From an uncultured Oscillospiraceae bacterium (GTDB lineage: Bacteria > Bacillota > Clostridia > Oscillospirales > Oscillospiraceae), in NCBI GenBank assembly GCA_947588605.1, contig CANPYK010000004.1, positions 53,709 to 117,708 on the forward strand: a DNA stretch of 64,000 bases, in the 5' to 3' direction. The position numbers were made by a program, and so were the translations under genes. Shown here piece after piece: positions 15,576 through 26,696 of the stretch (the first letter of the stretch is position 1; every line of letters starts with the position of its first letter). Under the pieces are notes generated by a model that saw only the letters and a program-made list of their open reading frames with translations, did not search any database and was not told the DNA's origin.

Positions 15576-15607
15576 CCGCCGTCCCGGAAAAAATTCCGGG
15601 ACGGCGG
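15576..15607. other. Stem-loop after metG
   Basis: A 14-bp inverted repeat (CCGCCGTCCCGGAA / TTCCGGGACGGCGG) lies just 3' of metG. The T run is on the wrong side for a standard terminator, so its role is uncertain. Confidence 0.55.
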
Positions 15608-15615
15608 CAGTTTCT

Positions 15616-17559
15616 TCAGCAGAGCTTCGCGCCGGCGGGGACAGCGTCGTCCAAAATCAGGAGATGGAGATTTTCCTGCCCGTCCTCCTCCTTCACGGCG
15701 GAGAGGAGCATACCGTTGGACTCCAGGCCCATCATCTTCCGGGGCGGGAGGTTCAAAATGGCCGCCACGGTCTTGCCCACCAGCTCCTCCGGCTTATAAA
15801 ATTTGGCGATGCCGGAGAGGATCTGCCTCGGGCTTCCGGAGCCGTCGTCCAGCGTAAAGCGCAGGAGCTTGTCGCTCTTTTTCACGTTCTCGCAGCTCAA
15901 AACCTTGCACACCCGCATGTCGCACCTGGCGAAGTCGTCGATGGTCACGTCCGGGAGCACCGGGTCGGACGCGGGGGCGGGGTTCTTGGCGGCGTAGAAC
16001 GCCTCGATCTCCTGGGCCTTCTTCGCCGGATCGATGCGGGCGAAAAGGATCTCCGCCGCGCCCAGCTTGTGGCCCTCCTTGATGGCGCCGAAGGTCCCCA
16101 GGCTCTCCCAGTCGGAGACGGGGAGGTTCAGCTGCTTGAAAATCTTTTCGGCGGTGTCCGGGAGGAACGGGCGCAGGAGCGTGGCGCCGAAGCGCACCGT
16201 CTCCAGAAGGTTATAGAGCACGGTGGCCAGCCGCGGCTTCGTCTCCTCGGACCGGCCCAGGACCCAGGGCTGTGTCTCGTCCACGTACTTGTTGGCGCGG
16301 CGCAGAAGGGTGAAGATCTCGTCAATGGCGTCCGCCACGTGGAGGGAGTCCATCTTCTCCCGGCATTTCTCCGGGGTGGCCAGCGCCAGCTCGATGAGCT
16401 CGGCGTCCACGGGCTCCAAATGGTTGTTGGCGCCCACGATGCCGTCAAAATACTTGTTCTGCATGGACACCGTGCGGTTGACCAGGTTCCCCAGGATGTT
16501 GGCGAGGTCCGAGTTGATCCGCTCGATGAGCAGCTCGTGGGTCATGGTACCGTCGGAGGCGAAGGGCATCTCGTGGAGAACGTAGTAGCGCACCGCGTCC
16601 ACGCCGTAGAGGTCCACCAGGTCGTCGGCGTAAAGGACGTTGCCCTTGGACTTGCTCATCTTCCCGTCGGACATCAAAAGCCACGGGTGGCCGAAGACCT
16701 GCTTCGGCAGCGGCTCGCCGATGGACATCAAAAACGCCGGCCAGTAGAGGGTGTGGAACCGCAAAATGTCCTTGCCGATGAGGTGGACGTCCGCCGGCCA
16801 GAATTTTTTGTACCGCTCGCCGTTCTCGCCGTTGGGCTCGTAGCCCGGGAAGGTGGCGTAGTTGAAGAGCGCGTCCAGCCAGACGTAGACCACGTGCCGG
16901 GGGTCGGACTTCACCGGAATGCCCCAGGTGAAGCTGGTGCGGGAGATGCACAGGTCCTGGAGGCCGGGCTTTAAGAAATTGTTGATCATCTCGTTTTTCC
17001 GGGCCTCGGGCTGGATGAAGTCTGGGTGCTCCTCGATATACTTTCTCAAAGGCTCGGTGTACTTGGAAAGGCGGAAGAAGTACGCCTCCTCCTCGGCCCA
17101 CTTGACCTCCCGCCCGCAGTCGGGGCACTTGTGGTCCACAAGCTGACTCTCGGTCCAGAAGGACTCGCAGGGCGTGCAGTACCAACCCTCGTACTTGGAC
17201 TTGTAGATGTCGCCGGAGGCCAGCATCTTCTCAAAGATCTCCTGAATTTTCCGCTCGTGCTCGGGGTCCGTGGTCCGCACAAACCGGTCGTAGCTGGTGT
17301 TCATGAGGTCCCAAATGCGCTTTATCTCCCCGGCGGTGCCGTCCACAAACGCCTGGGGCGTGACGCCGGCGGCCTCGGCCTTCTCCTGGATCTTCTGCCC
17401 GTGCTCGTCGGTGCCGGTCTGGAAGTACACGTCGTACCCCTCCATTCGCTTGAAGCGGCAAATGGCGTCGGCCAGCACGATCTCATAGGTGTTTCCGATG
17501 TGCGGCTTCCCCGACGCGTAGGCGATGGCGGTGGAAAGGTAGAATTTTCCTTTATTCAT
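15616..17559 (-). CDS. metG: Methionyl-tRNA synthetase
   Basis: The 647-residue class I enzyme charges tRNA-Met. It shows the HIGH region as ASGKPHIGNTYE, a zinc knuckle with CTPCESF and CPDC, and DGKMSKSKGN. A C-terminal Trbp111/EMAP-like tRNA-binding domain begins near VTIDDFARCDMRVCKV, as in dimeric bacterial enzymes. The ATG has AGGAGG upstream. It follows the HIT and GNAT genes in the same direction with a 74-base gap. There is no T-box leader in that gap. A TACAAT at 17597-17592 could be a weak internal -10 box. Confidence 0.97.
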   Translation of the reverse strand: MNKGKFYLSTAIAYASGKPHIGNTYEIVLADAICRFKRMEGYDVYFQTGTDEHGQKIQEKAEAAGVTPQAFVDGTAGEIKRIWDLMNTSYDRFVRTTDPEHERKIQEIFEKMLASGDIYKSKYEGWYCTPCESFWTESQLVDHKCPDCGREVKWAEEEAYFFRLSKYTEPLRKYIEEHPDFIQPEARKNEMINNFLKPGLQDLCISRTSFTWGIPVKSDPRHVVYVWLDALFNYATFPGYEPNGENGERYKKFWPADVHLIGKDILRFHTLYWPAFLMSIGEPLPKQVFGHPWLLMSDGKMSKSKGNVLYADDLVDLYGVDAVRYYVLHEMPFASDGTMTHELLIERINSDLANILGNLVNRTVSMQNKYFDGIVGANNHLEPVDAELIELALATPEKCREKMDSLHVADAIDEIFTLLRRANKYVDETQPWVLGRSEETKPRLATVLYNLLETVRFGATLLRPFLPDTAEKIFKQLNLPVSDWESLGTFGAIKEGHKLGAAEILFARIDPAKKAQEIEAFYAAKNPAPASDPVLPDVTIDDFARCDMRVCKVLSCENVKKSDKLLRFTLDDGSGSPRQILSGIAKFYKPEELVGKTVAAILNLPPRKMMGLESNGMLLSAVKEEDGQENLHLLILDDAVPAGAKLC

Positions 17560-17633
17560 GGTGTACCTCCTGAAATAGTCAAGGTTTTATGATTGTAACA
17601 GCTTTGACAGGGAAATGGCAGTCGCTTTGGAGT

Positions 17634-18185
17634 TTACAGCTTCCGAATCATCTTATACTCGTTGAGCAGCGTCCCGTCCGAGAGCCTTATGGCGTCGGGG
17701 AGCACGGCGCAGACGCGAAAGCCCATCTTCTCATAGAGCGCCCTGGCCCGCGCGTTGCCCTCAATAAACTCCAGCTCCAGCTGCGCGACGCCCTCGCGGG
17801 ACCTGGCCAACTCTATCACGGCGTGGAACATGGCCGTGCCGATGCCAAGCCCCCAGAACCGGCGCCGGATGGCGATGCCGACGCCGCCCCGGTGGCGGGT
17901 TTTAAGATTTGTCTGAAAAACGATATCGCATGACCCGGCAAGCACCCCGTCTACGATACAGCAGAGCAGCAGCTTGTCCGGGGACGAGCCGAACCCCTCG
18001 ATAAACCGGCGCTCCTCCTCAAGGGTAAAGCGGTCGGCCTCCTCCGGGGTCAGGTTGAGATAGGGCGTCTCGCCCACGCAGACGCGGTAATTTTCCAAAA
18101 ACGCCTCGGCATCCTCAGGCGAAGGACAGCGCAAAACCGCCTCCCGCCCGTCCTTCAGGCGAAAGGGGATAGGGTCGACGACCAT
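17634..18185 (-). CDS. GNAT family N-acetyltransferase
   Basis: The 183-residue protein has a GNAT fold, with the acetyl-CoA loop region in GIAIRRRFWGLGIGTAMFHAVI and the C-terminal motif GNARARALYEKMGFRV. The substrate is unknown. The start lies 3 bases after the HIT gene stop, so the two are coupled. Proteins of this type are common partners of housekeeping operons and the neighbours do not narrow the function. Confidence 0.88.
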   Translation of the reverse strand: MVVDPIPFRLKDGREAVLRCPSPEDAEAFLENYRVCVGETPYLNLTPEEADRFTLEEERRFIEGFGSSPDKLLLCCIVDGVLAGSCDIVFQTNLKTRHRGGVGIAIRRRFWGLGIGTAMFHAVIELARSREGVAQLELEFIEGNARARALYEKMGFRVCAVLPDAIRLSDGTLLNEYKMIRKL

Positions 18186-18188
18186 CGG

Positions 18189-18551
18189 TCAACCCATCCT
18201 CTCGCCCAGCTTCGTGCCGCCCAGGATGTGGAAGTGGAGATGCGGCACGGACTGGCAGGCGTCGGGGCCGCAGTTGGAGATGACCCGGTATCCTCCCTCC
18301 AGCCCCTCCGCCGCCGCGATTTTGGCGATGACGGTGAAGATGTGGCCCACCAGGGCCTCGTTGTGCCGATTGACCTCCGCCACGGACCGCATGTGGACCT
18401 TGGGCACCACCAGAATGTGGGTCGGCGCCTGGGGGTTGATGTCCCGGAAGGCATAGCAAAGGTCGTCCTCGTAGACCTTCGCGGAGGGAATGTCGCCGCG
18501 GATGATCTTGCAGAAAAGGCAGTTTTCGTCGTATTTGAGCACGTCAGACAT
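18189..18551 (-). CDS. HIT family nucleotide-binding hydrolase
   Basis: The 120-residue protein has the histidine-triad signature HLHFHIL near the C terminus and an N-terminal CLFCKIIRGDIPS segment typical of HinT-like purine phosphoramidases. These enzymes hydrolyse AMP-lysine or related phosphoramidates. An AGGAG site precedes the ATG. It is the first gene of HIT-GNAT-(metG), and a repeat-filled gap lies upstream. Confidence 0.93.
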   Translation of the reverse strand: MSDVLKYDENCLFCKIIRGDIPSAKVYEDDLCYAFRDINPQAPTHILVVPKVHMRSVAEVNRHNEALVGHIFTVIAKIAAAEGLEGGYRVISNCGPDACQSVPHLHFHILGGTKLGERMG

Positions 18552-19134
18552 GATTATCGCTCCTTTTTTGAATTTGTGGGGGGATTTTAAAGAGGTTTGC
18601 GCCAGAGGCGCAATTAATTCAAATTGCGGCGAAGCCGCATCTTTTTTTAGGCTCCCCTTCGTAAGGGGAGCTGTCGAGCGAAGCGAGACTGAGGGATCGA
18701 ACGTATCGATACCACTGCAGTCATCCCACGCTCGCTTCCCCCCTACCCCCCTCCTACGAGGAGGGGGCTTTAAGAGGTTTGCGCCTGCGGCGCATTCTCG
18801 ATTTTATTGCGCCGGAGGCGCAATTGAATATAATCGCGGCGAAGCCGCAACCTTATTCCCCCGACCCCTTTTTCGGAAAAAGGGGTGCCGCCGCAGCGGC
18901 GGGGTATTCGAGCCCTCGTCCCCCGTCCCTCGTCCCCCGTCCTAGCCTTCCCCGCAGGGCGGGGAAGGTGGCGCCCGCAGGCGCCGGATGAGGTGGGAGG
19001 GTGCGTTCATCGCAGCCGATTGCAGCCCTTCGGCTCCCACCTCACCCCTGCCCCTCCCCGCCCTGCGGGGAGGGCTCTGGGACCGGGCAGTTGCGATTTA
19101 TCGGAAACATGTGGAGCCGCTTGGGATGCTTGCC
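18552..19134. repeat. Intergenic repeat mosaic between the HIT and cupin genes
   Basis: The gap holds an A-family palindrome (18721-18768), GC-rich short hairpins of the GCGGCGAAGCCGC type, a D-family unit (18852-18912), an E-family unit (18944-18996) and a CTCCCCGCCCTGCGGGGAG palindrome near 19055. No gene was found. Confidence 0.8.
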
Positions 19135-19470
19135 TTACCTCCCGTGTTCCGGCACCACCGCGAAAAACCGCAGGTGCTTCTCCCCCTCGTTCCGCAGACT
19201 GTGGCTGTGCCCCTCGGGGCAGTAGCTCACGTCGCCGGGGCGCAAAAGCTCCCGCTCCCCGTCGCAGACCATCACGGCCTCGCCCTCCAGAATATAGACG
19301 ATCTCGCTGTTCCCCTCGCGGGTGTGCAGTCCGATGTGCGCCCCGGGGGCGAGGGTGGCGGTCATGATCTTGTTGTGTTCGTCCGTGACCATCCGGGGCT
19401 CAAAAAGCCCCGCGCCGCCCTTGAAGCCCTCGATATGCTGCTCGGGAATGTGGGAAAAGTCGATCATCAT
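19135..19470 (-). CDS. Small cupin-domain protein
   Basis: The 111-residue protein is a single-domain cupin. Motif 1 is recognisable in GAHIGLHTREGNSEIVYILEGEA and motif 2 in LRPGDVSYCPEGHSHSLRNEG, which gives the usual metal-binding histidines and glutamate. Substrate and reaction are unknown; such proteins range from sugar-binding sensors to dioxygenases. It is the last gene of the alaS operon, 5 bases after the preceding gene. Confidence 0.85.
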   Translation of the reverse strand: MMIDFSHIPEQHIEGFKGGAGLFEPRMVTDEHNKIMTATLAPGAHIGLHTREGNSEIVYILEGEAVMVCDGERELLRPGDVSYCPEGHSHSLRNEGEKHLRFFAVVPEHGR

Positions 19471-19475
19471 GATAT

Positions 19476-20014
19476 TTACTCCCTTTCAAGACCGAGTACG
19501 TCGTAATATTCATCGGAGAATCTCAACACGGACGGGTCGAAGGCGGCCTGCATGGCCTTGACCTTTTCAAAGGGGTCATCCGGCTTAAGGTCGAACGCCG
19601 CCGTCACGGCGGCCAGGGCCGCGTCTTTCTTCGCGAAAAACGCCTCGCACCCCGGCCAGGACGCCTCCGCGTCCTCCCGCAGCAGGTCCCGGAACTGCTC
19701 CTCGGTCATCCACCAGATCTGGGAGATGGGGTTGGCGTCCCGACAGTACAGCACGAAGGACAGGAACTGACGCAGGTCCTCCCCCACCGGCAGCACGAAG
19801 GTCCCGACCTCCCCCATGGAGGGGTCCACGCAGAACACCCGCTCGTCCCCCGGCAGGAGGACGAAATGGATGCCGTCACAGCCGATAGCGCCCACCAGCT
19901 CCGCCCCCACGGGGGTGCAGAAGTAGGATACCAGCTCCGGCTCCCCCTGCTCCAGCCCCAGGGCGGACAGATCGATGGGCAGCGCCAGCAGGCGCTTTAG
20001 ATCCTCCCTTGTGC

Positions 20015-20018
<4 letters not shown>
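19476..20018 (-). CDS. Conserved hypothetical protein, possibly SUKH/SMI1-like
   Basis: I do not recognise this 180-residue acidic, soluble protein with confidence. The run of hydrophobic strands with the DLRQFLSFVLYCRDANPISQIWW segment is reminiscent of SMI1/KNR4 (SUKH) proteins, some of which are toxin-immunity proteins, but no nearby toxin gene supports that. Its ATG overlaps the alaS stop by 4 bases, so it is translated with alanyl-tRNA synthetase. Function unknown. Confidence 0.7.
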
Positions 20019-22681
<2,663 letters not shown>

Positions 22682-22714
22682 GTGGTGTGACTCTCCTTAT
22701 GATCGTGTGGATTC

Positions 22715-24391
22715 TCAGCCGCCGTACTCGTCGGAGTGGACGAACTTGTTGAAGGCGTCGAGGTTGGTGAAGAACCGGTGGATGCCGGCCTTGGACAGGG
22801 CGTAGTAATAATAGTCGGTGTCCGCCGGGTCCAATGCCGCGCGGATGGAGGCAAGGCCGGGGTTGGCGATGGGCCCCACGGGCAGGCCGGGGTACAGATA
22901 GGTGTTGTAGGGACTGTCGATCTCGGTGGAGAACTCCTCCCCGGTGTCGGCGATGGCGTAGCGGATGGTGGCGTCGATCTGGAGGTAGGCGTTGGTGCCG
23001 TGCCGGCCGCTGGTGTCCGCCAGGCGGTTATAGATGACGGAGGCGATATCGTCCCGCTCGTCGTTGCTGCCGGCCTCCTTTTCGATCATGGAGGCCACGA
23101 TCATGACCTCCCGGACGGAGAGGCCCAGATCCCCGGCCTTCTTGATGAAATCCTCGTCCTCGTCGGTCCACTTGTTCTTAAAGTTGTTGAGGAAGCGCTT
23201 GATGACGCTGTCCGGGTCGTCGTTTTCGTAGAATTCGTAGGTGTCCGGGAAGAGGAAGCCCTCCAGCCGCTTGGGATCGCCCAAGGTGGTATCCTCCAGG
23301 AAATCGTAGTCGAATTCGGAGTTGGCCACCGCGTCCAGGAAGTCCTCCGCGGCGCAGACCTTGTTCTCCTCCATGAGGGCCGCGATCTGGGTGATGGTGT
23401 AGCCCTCGGGGATGGTGACCTTCACCGTATTGCGCCGGCCGGTGCGGGGGTTCATGCCGTTGATGAGGGCCCGGTAGTCGTAGTTCATCTTCAGGTTGTA
23501 GGTGCCGGGGTTGACCTTGGTGTCGCCGTGGGCGAAGTCGGAAAAGAGCTTGAAAAGCCACTTATACCGGATGAGCCCCTTCTGGTAAAGCTCCTCCGCC
23601 ACGGCGTCGATATCCGCCACGTTGACGGTGACCTCCGTCTCGTTTCCGTCCTCGTCCGTCTCCTTGCGCGTCTCCTCGTGGAAGATGTCCCGGGGAAGGG
23701 TGACCTCCACGAGGGTGCCGTCGCCGTCCAGGCCCAGCACGTCCGTGGCCCAGTTCCAGCCCATCACCGCCAACACGGCGCTGACGCTGATGACGAAGAG
23801 GAAGAGCAAAATGCCCGTGAGGCACCCGGACCGCTTGGTGCGGCCCCGCTTCAGGGCCTTCTCGTCCACGTCGGGGTACTCGGCGTCAAAGTCGAACTCC
23901 ACCTCGAAGTCCTTCTTCCCCCGGGCCTTTCCCTTCGCCGCCGGGGCGCTTTGCGCCGGACGGGGCCGGACGGGCTCCGGAGAGGGGGTCTGAGGGGCCC
24001 GTGACAGGGGTGTCCGGGGCGCCTCGGAGGGGGGTCCGAAGGGGGTGGAAGGGGTCTCGGAGGGGCCTCCCAGGGGAGGCTCAGAGGGGGGTTCGAAGGG
24101 GATTTCGGAGGAAATTTCAGGGACAGGCACCGCGGGCTCGGGCGTCTCCTCCCGGACCTCCGGCGTACCGTCATGGGTGACGTACTCGATGGTGAACCCG
24201 GAGGCCGGCTTGGGCGTCTCCGGTACTGGCGGTTCCGGACTTTTCGGCGGTTCCGGTTGGGAAGCCGGGGCCTTCGGCGGGGCGGCGGGCTTTTCCGGCT
24301 CCGGCTTCGGGGTCGGGGCGTCCAGGTCTAAGTCCACCTTGAAGTCCTCGCCCATCAGCTCCTTCCAGAACTCCTGGTTTTTGTCGGACAT
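22715..24391 (-). CDS. mltG: Endolytic murein transglycosylase MltG (YceG-like)
   Basis: MltG cleaves nascent glycan strands and helps set their length. The start is ATG 24391 with AAGGAGG upstream. The 558-residue protein has an unusually long cytoplasmic N-terminal part (about 1-185) rich in Pro, Glu and Ser (EPPKSPEPPVPETPKP style). One membrane segment follows (about 189-211), then the YceG domain with the MIVASMIEKEAG motif that holds the catalytic glutamate. The disordered head could bind other cell-wall proteins, which is inference. It precedes alaS. Confidence 0.93.
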   Translation of the reverse strand: MSDKNQEFWKELMGEDFKVDLDLDAPTPKPEPEKPAAPPKAPASQPEPPKSPEPPVPETPKPASGFTIEYVTHDGTPEVREETPEPAVPVPEISSEIPFEPPSEPPLGGPSETPSTPFGPPSEAPRTPLSRAPQTPSPEPVRPRPAQSAPAAKGKARGKKDFEVEFDFDAEYPDVDEKALKRGRTKRSGCLTGILLFLFVISVSAVLAVMGWNWATDVLGLDGDGTLVEVTLPRDIFHEETRKETDEDGNETEVTVNVADIDAVAEELYQKGLIRYKWLFKLFSDFAHGDTKVNPGTYNLKMNYDYRALINGMNPRTGRRNTVKVTIPEGYTITQIAALMEENKVCAAEDFLDAVANSEFDYDFLEDTTLGDPKRLEGFLFPDTYEFYENDDPDSVIKRFLNNFKNKWTDEDEDFIKKAGDLGLSVREVMIVASMIEKEAGSNDERDDIASVIYNRLADTSGRHGTNAYLQIDATIRYAIADTGEEFSTEIDSPYNTYLYPGLPVGPIANPGLASIRAALDPADTDYYYYALSKAGIHRFFTNLDAFNKFVHSDEYGG

Positions 24392-24508
24392 AAGAACCTC
24401 CTTGCCTTGGGGGGCATAGTATGACGCAGATGACAACGTCATCGCCGGTCCGCCCACGGCGGACACGGAATCAAGTCAGCCGGCAACCCGGCGGAATGGA
24501 GTCAACCT

Positions 24509-24643
24509 ATGTGCTTTGGCGGTAACAATTCCTGCATCTGGATCATCCTCATCATCATCGTCCTTTGCTGCTGCTGCGGCGGCAACGGCAACGGCTGCGG
24601 CAACGACAACGGCTGCGGCTGCGGCAACGGCTGCGGCTGCTAA
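24509..24643 (+). CDS. 44-residue membrane microprotein with Cys/Gly-rich tail
   Basis: An ATG with TGGAG 7 bases upstream opens a 44-codon frame. The product starts MCFGGNNSCIW, has a short hydrophobic segment (IILIIIVL), then CCCC and a tail made only of Gly, Asn, Asp and Cys, ending GCGC. It holds 11 cysteines. The tail codons are strict GGC/TGC/AAC repeats. A UUCG-loop terminator follows. I know of small Gly-rich membrane peptides in spore formers, but I cannot name this family. It diverges from mltG and converges with the cyclo-ligase gene. Confidence 0.7.
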   Translation: MCFGGNNSCIWIILIIIVLCCCCGGNGNGCGNDNGCGCGNGCGC

Positions 24644-24662
24644 CGTAAGACATATGTGCCCG

Positions 24663-24681
24663 GGCCCCTTCGGGGGCCTTT
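24663..24681 (+). terminator. Terminator after the Cys/Gly microprotein
   Basis: A 6-bp stem GGCCCC / GGGGCC closes a TTCG tetraloop and is followed by TTT, 19 bases after the microprotein stop. Confidence 0.7.
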
Positions 24682-24684
24682 GGC

Positions 24685-25242
24685 TTATTCCTCTTCTCCG
24701 CTGTCGATGACGAGGGCGTCCACGGGGACGTCGTGGGGCTCGACGGGGATGTAGCCCACCATCTGGAAATCCCGGGCCAGCGCCACGGTGAGGGCGTTCG
24801 TTTGGGGGAGGTACCGGTCATAGTACCCGCCGCCGCGGCCGAGACGCCAACCGTCCTCGGTGAACGCCATGCCGGGGACGAGGATCAGGTCCATCGCCTC
24901 CGGGGGGACAAGCTCGCTGTCGGGCCCCGGCGCGGGGATGCCGTAGGGGCCGGGGACGAGGAGGTCGAGGTCCGTGACGGCCCGGGCCTCCATGACGCCG
25001 GGGCCGGCGATGACCGGCAGGGCCACACGCTTGCCGGAGGCCAGGGCATTTTCGATAAGGGGCCGGGTATCTACCTCCGCGCCGGTGCCCACGTAGAGGA
25101 GCACCGTCCGGGCCGCCCGGTACTCGGGGATCTGCAGGAACCCCTCCCGGAGGGCGGCGTCGGAGGCGTCCTTTTCCTCCGCCGTCATGGCCCGCTCCAG
25201 CGCTTTGAGGCGCTGCCGCAGCTCAACCTTTGTAGTGATCAT
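24685..25242 (-). CDS. 5-formyltetrahydrofolate cyclo-ligase
   Basis: The 185-residue enzyme uses ATP to convert 5-formyl-THF to methenyl-THF. The conserved C-terminal motif GRGGGYYDRYL and the DLILVPGMAF segment identify it. I chose the ATG at 25242 (MITTKVELRQRLK), which gives the normal family length and overlaps the end of the DJ-1 gene by 20 bases. Upstream in-frame sequence is antisense-like and lacks a ribosome site. Confidence 0.93.
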   Translation of the reverse strand: MITTKVELRQRLKALERAMTAEEKDASDAALREGFLQIPEYRAARTVLLYVGTGAEVDTRPLIENALASGKRVALPVIAGPGVMEARAVTDLDLLVPGPYGIPAPGPDSELVPPEAMDLILVPGMAFTEDGWRLGRGGGYYDRYLPQTNALTVALARDFQMVGYIPVEPHDVPVDALVIDSGEEE

Positions 25243-25777
25243 AGTGGACGTCACGGGCGACCTTCTCCGCCGCCGCGCTCCCCCGCAGGGCCGCCACGAT
25301 GGCCAGGGCGAAGCCCCAGGCGGTGCCGGCGCTGCGGCTGGTGATGAGCGTCCCGTCCTCGGCGACAGCCGCGCCGAGTTGGACCTCCGCGCCGGTGAGC
25401 TCGTCCTCCATGCCGGGGTAGCAGACGGCCCTTTTGCCCTCCAGAAGCCCCAGCTCGGCAAGGACCGTGGGTCCGGCGCAGATGGCGCAGGTGAGCTTCC
25501 CGGCCTCGAAAGCGGCCTTGACGGCGGCCATAGCGGGGCGGGAGGCCTTGATGTTCTGTACGCCCCGCAGACCGCCGGGGACGATGAGCGCCTCGCAGGC
25601 GGCGGGGTCGATGTCGGCCAAAGCCACGTCGGCGGCGACGCGAAGCCCGTGGCTGGAGGTGACAGTCATGCCGGTGACGCCCACGAGGGCGGTGTCCACC
25701 CGGGCGCGGCGCAAAGCGTCGGCGGGGGTGACCGCCTCCACCTCCTCAAAGCCGTCGGCCAGAAGAATGTATACCAT
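25223..25777 (-). CDS. DJ-1/PfpI family protein
   Basis: The 184-residue protein has the DJ-1 fold with the nucleophile-elbow cysteine in TCAICAGPTVLAE and the upstream acidic residue in LLADGFEEVEAV. It is closest in layout to the YajL/ThiJ-like group. The activity (chaperone, deglycase or other) is disputed in the family and cannot be assigned. It overlaps the cyclo-ligase gene, so both are co-expressed. Confidence 0.9.
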   Translation of the reverse strand: MVYILLADGFEEVEAVTPADALRRARVDTALVGVTGMTVTSSHGLRVAADVALADIDPAACEALIVPGGLRGVQNIKASRPAMAAVKAAFEAGKLTCAICAGPTVLAELGLLEGKRAVCYPGMEDELTGAEVQLGAAVAEDGTLITSRSAGTAWGFALAIVAALRGSAAAEKVARDVHYDHYKG

Positions 25778-25817
25778 ACGATCAGGTCCTTTCCTGTCAA
25801 AAAATCGTTGTTGTCCT

Positions 25818-26540
25818 TTATTTTCCCCGTATCCGCTGGCCCATGACGCAGACCATGAAATGAGGAAGCTTCATCATCCGCCCGATGCGGCGGGGGTCCT
25901 GCTTCAGGCGGTAGAGCCACTCCAGATTCAGCCTCTGCCAGGACTCCGGGGCGCGCTCCACCACGCCGGCGTAGACGTCCAGGGACCCGCCCAGCCCCGC
26001 CATCAGGCGGACCTTCAGCTTGTCCCGGTTGCGGTACATCCATTTTTCCTGCTTGGGCGCGCCGAGGCACACAAGGAGCATGTCCGGCGCGGCCTTATTC
26101 ACGGCGTCGATCACCGGCCCGTCGTCCTGAAAATACCCGTCGGCGGTCCCGGCGATGACAAGGCCGGGGAAGCGCTCAGCGAGGTTTTTCCCCGCCGCCT
26201 CGGCAACGCCCGGCTTCGCGCCCAGGAGGTAGACGCTCCGGCCGGTCCTGGCCATCCGGGCGAACATGGCCAGGGCAAAATCCGCGCCGGGGACCTTCTC
26301 CGGCAGGGGCCGGCCTAAGATCTTCGCCCCGTAGATGACGCCGATGCCGTCCGGCAGGACCAGGGACGCGGCCTCCACGGCCTTTTTGGCCTCCGGGTCC
26401 TCCCGGCAGGTCATGACGATCTCCGGGTTGGGCGTCACCACGTAGTCCGGCGCGTCGGTGTCCAGCATAGCCATCCCCCGCTCCACCGCCTCGTCCATGG
26501 TGACGGGGTCGAACCCCACCCCCAGCACATCCGTCCTCAT
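25818..26540 (-). CDS. WecG/TagA/CpsF family glycosyltransferase
   Basis: The 240-residue protein matches the GT26 family (TagA/TarA, WecG). Features are PDYVVTPNPEIVMTCRED, the LPDGIGVIYGAKILG segment with the conserved DG, and LVCLGAPKQEKWM. TagA adds N-acetylmannosamine to lipid-linked GlcNAc in wall teichoic acid synthesis, so a role in a cell-wall polymer is likely. No other polymer genes adjoin it. It lies 40 bases upstream of the DJ-1 gene. Confidence 0.9.
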   Translation of the reverse strand: MRTDVLGVGFDPVTMDEAVERGMAMLDTDAPDYVVTPNPEIVMTCREDPEAKKAVEAASLVLPDGIGVIYGAKILGRPLPEKVPGADFALAMFARMARTGRSVYLLGAKPGVAEAAGKNLAERFPGLVIAGTADGYFQDDGPVIDAVNKAAPDMLLVCLGAPKQEKWMYRNRDKLKVRLMAGLGGSLDVYAGVVERAPESWQRLNLEWLYRLKQDPRRIGRMMKLPHFMVCVMGQRIRGK

Positions 26541-26640
26541 CCCGCGCCCTCCTCCTTGAGACAGACTTATAAACTATACTATTTTACCACAACCCCCGAT
26601 TTTGTCAAGGAAAACCGGGAAATCCAAAGAGCGCCGGGGA

Positions 26641-26669
26641 TTGCTTTTTTGGGGAGAATCCTGTATAGT
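26641..26669 (+). promoter_or_regulatory. Promoter of the GH5 lipoprotein gene
   Basis: TTGCTT (26641-26646) and TATAGT (26664-26669) are 17 bases apart. AGGAGG at 26685-26690 precedes the ATG. Confidence 0.7.
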
Positions 26670-26696
26670 GGAGTTAAATTCAATAGGAGGTGTCCC

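Noticed and set aside
17560..17633. T-box leader before metG
   Set aside because: The gap is only 74 bases with no specifier stem or terminator-antiterminator pair.
24516..24710. Plus-strand frame rich in Ala/Thr over the microprotein
   Set aside because: It is a frame shift of the Cys/Gly gene, with no ribosome site; the 24509 frame has a better start and a terminator.
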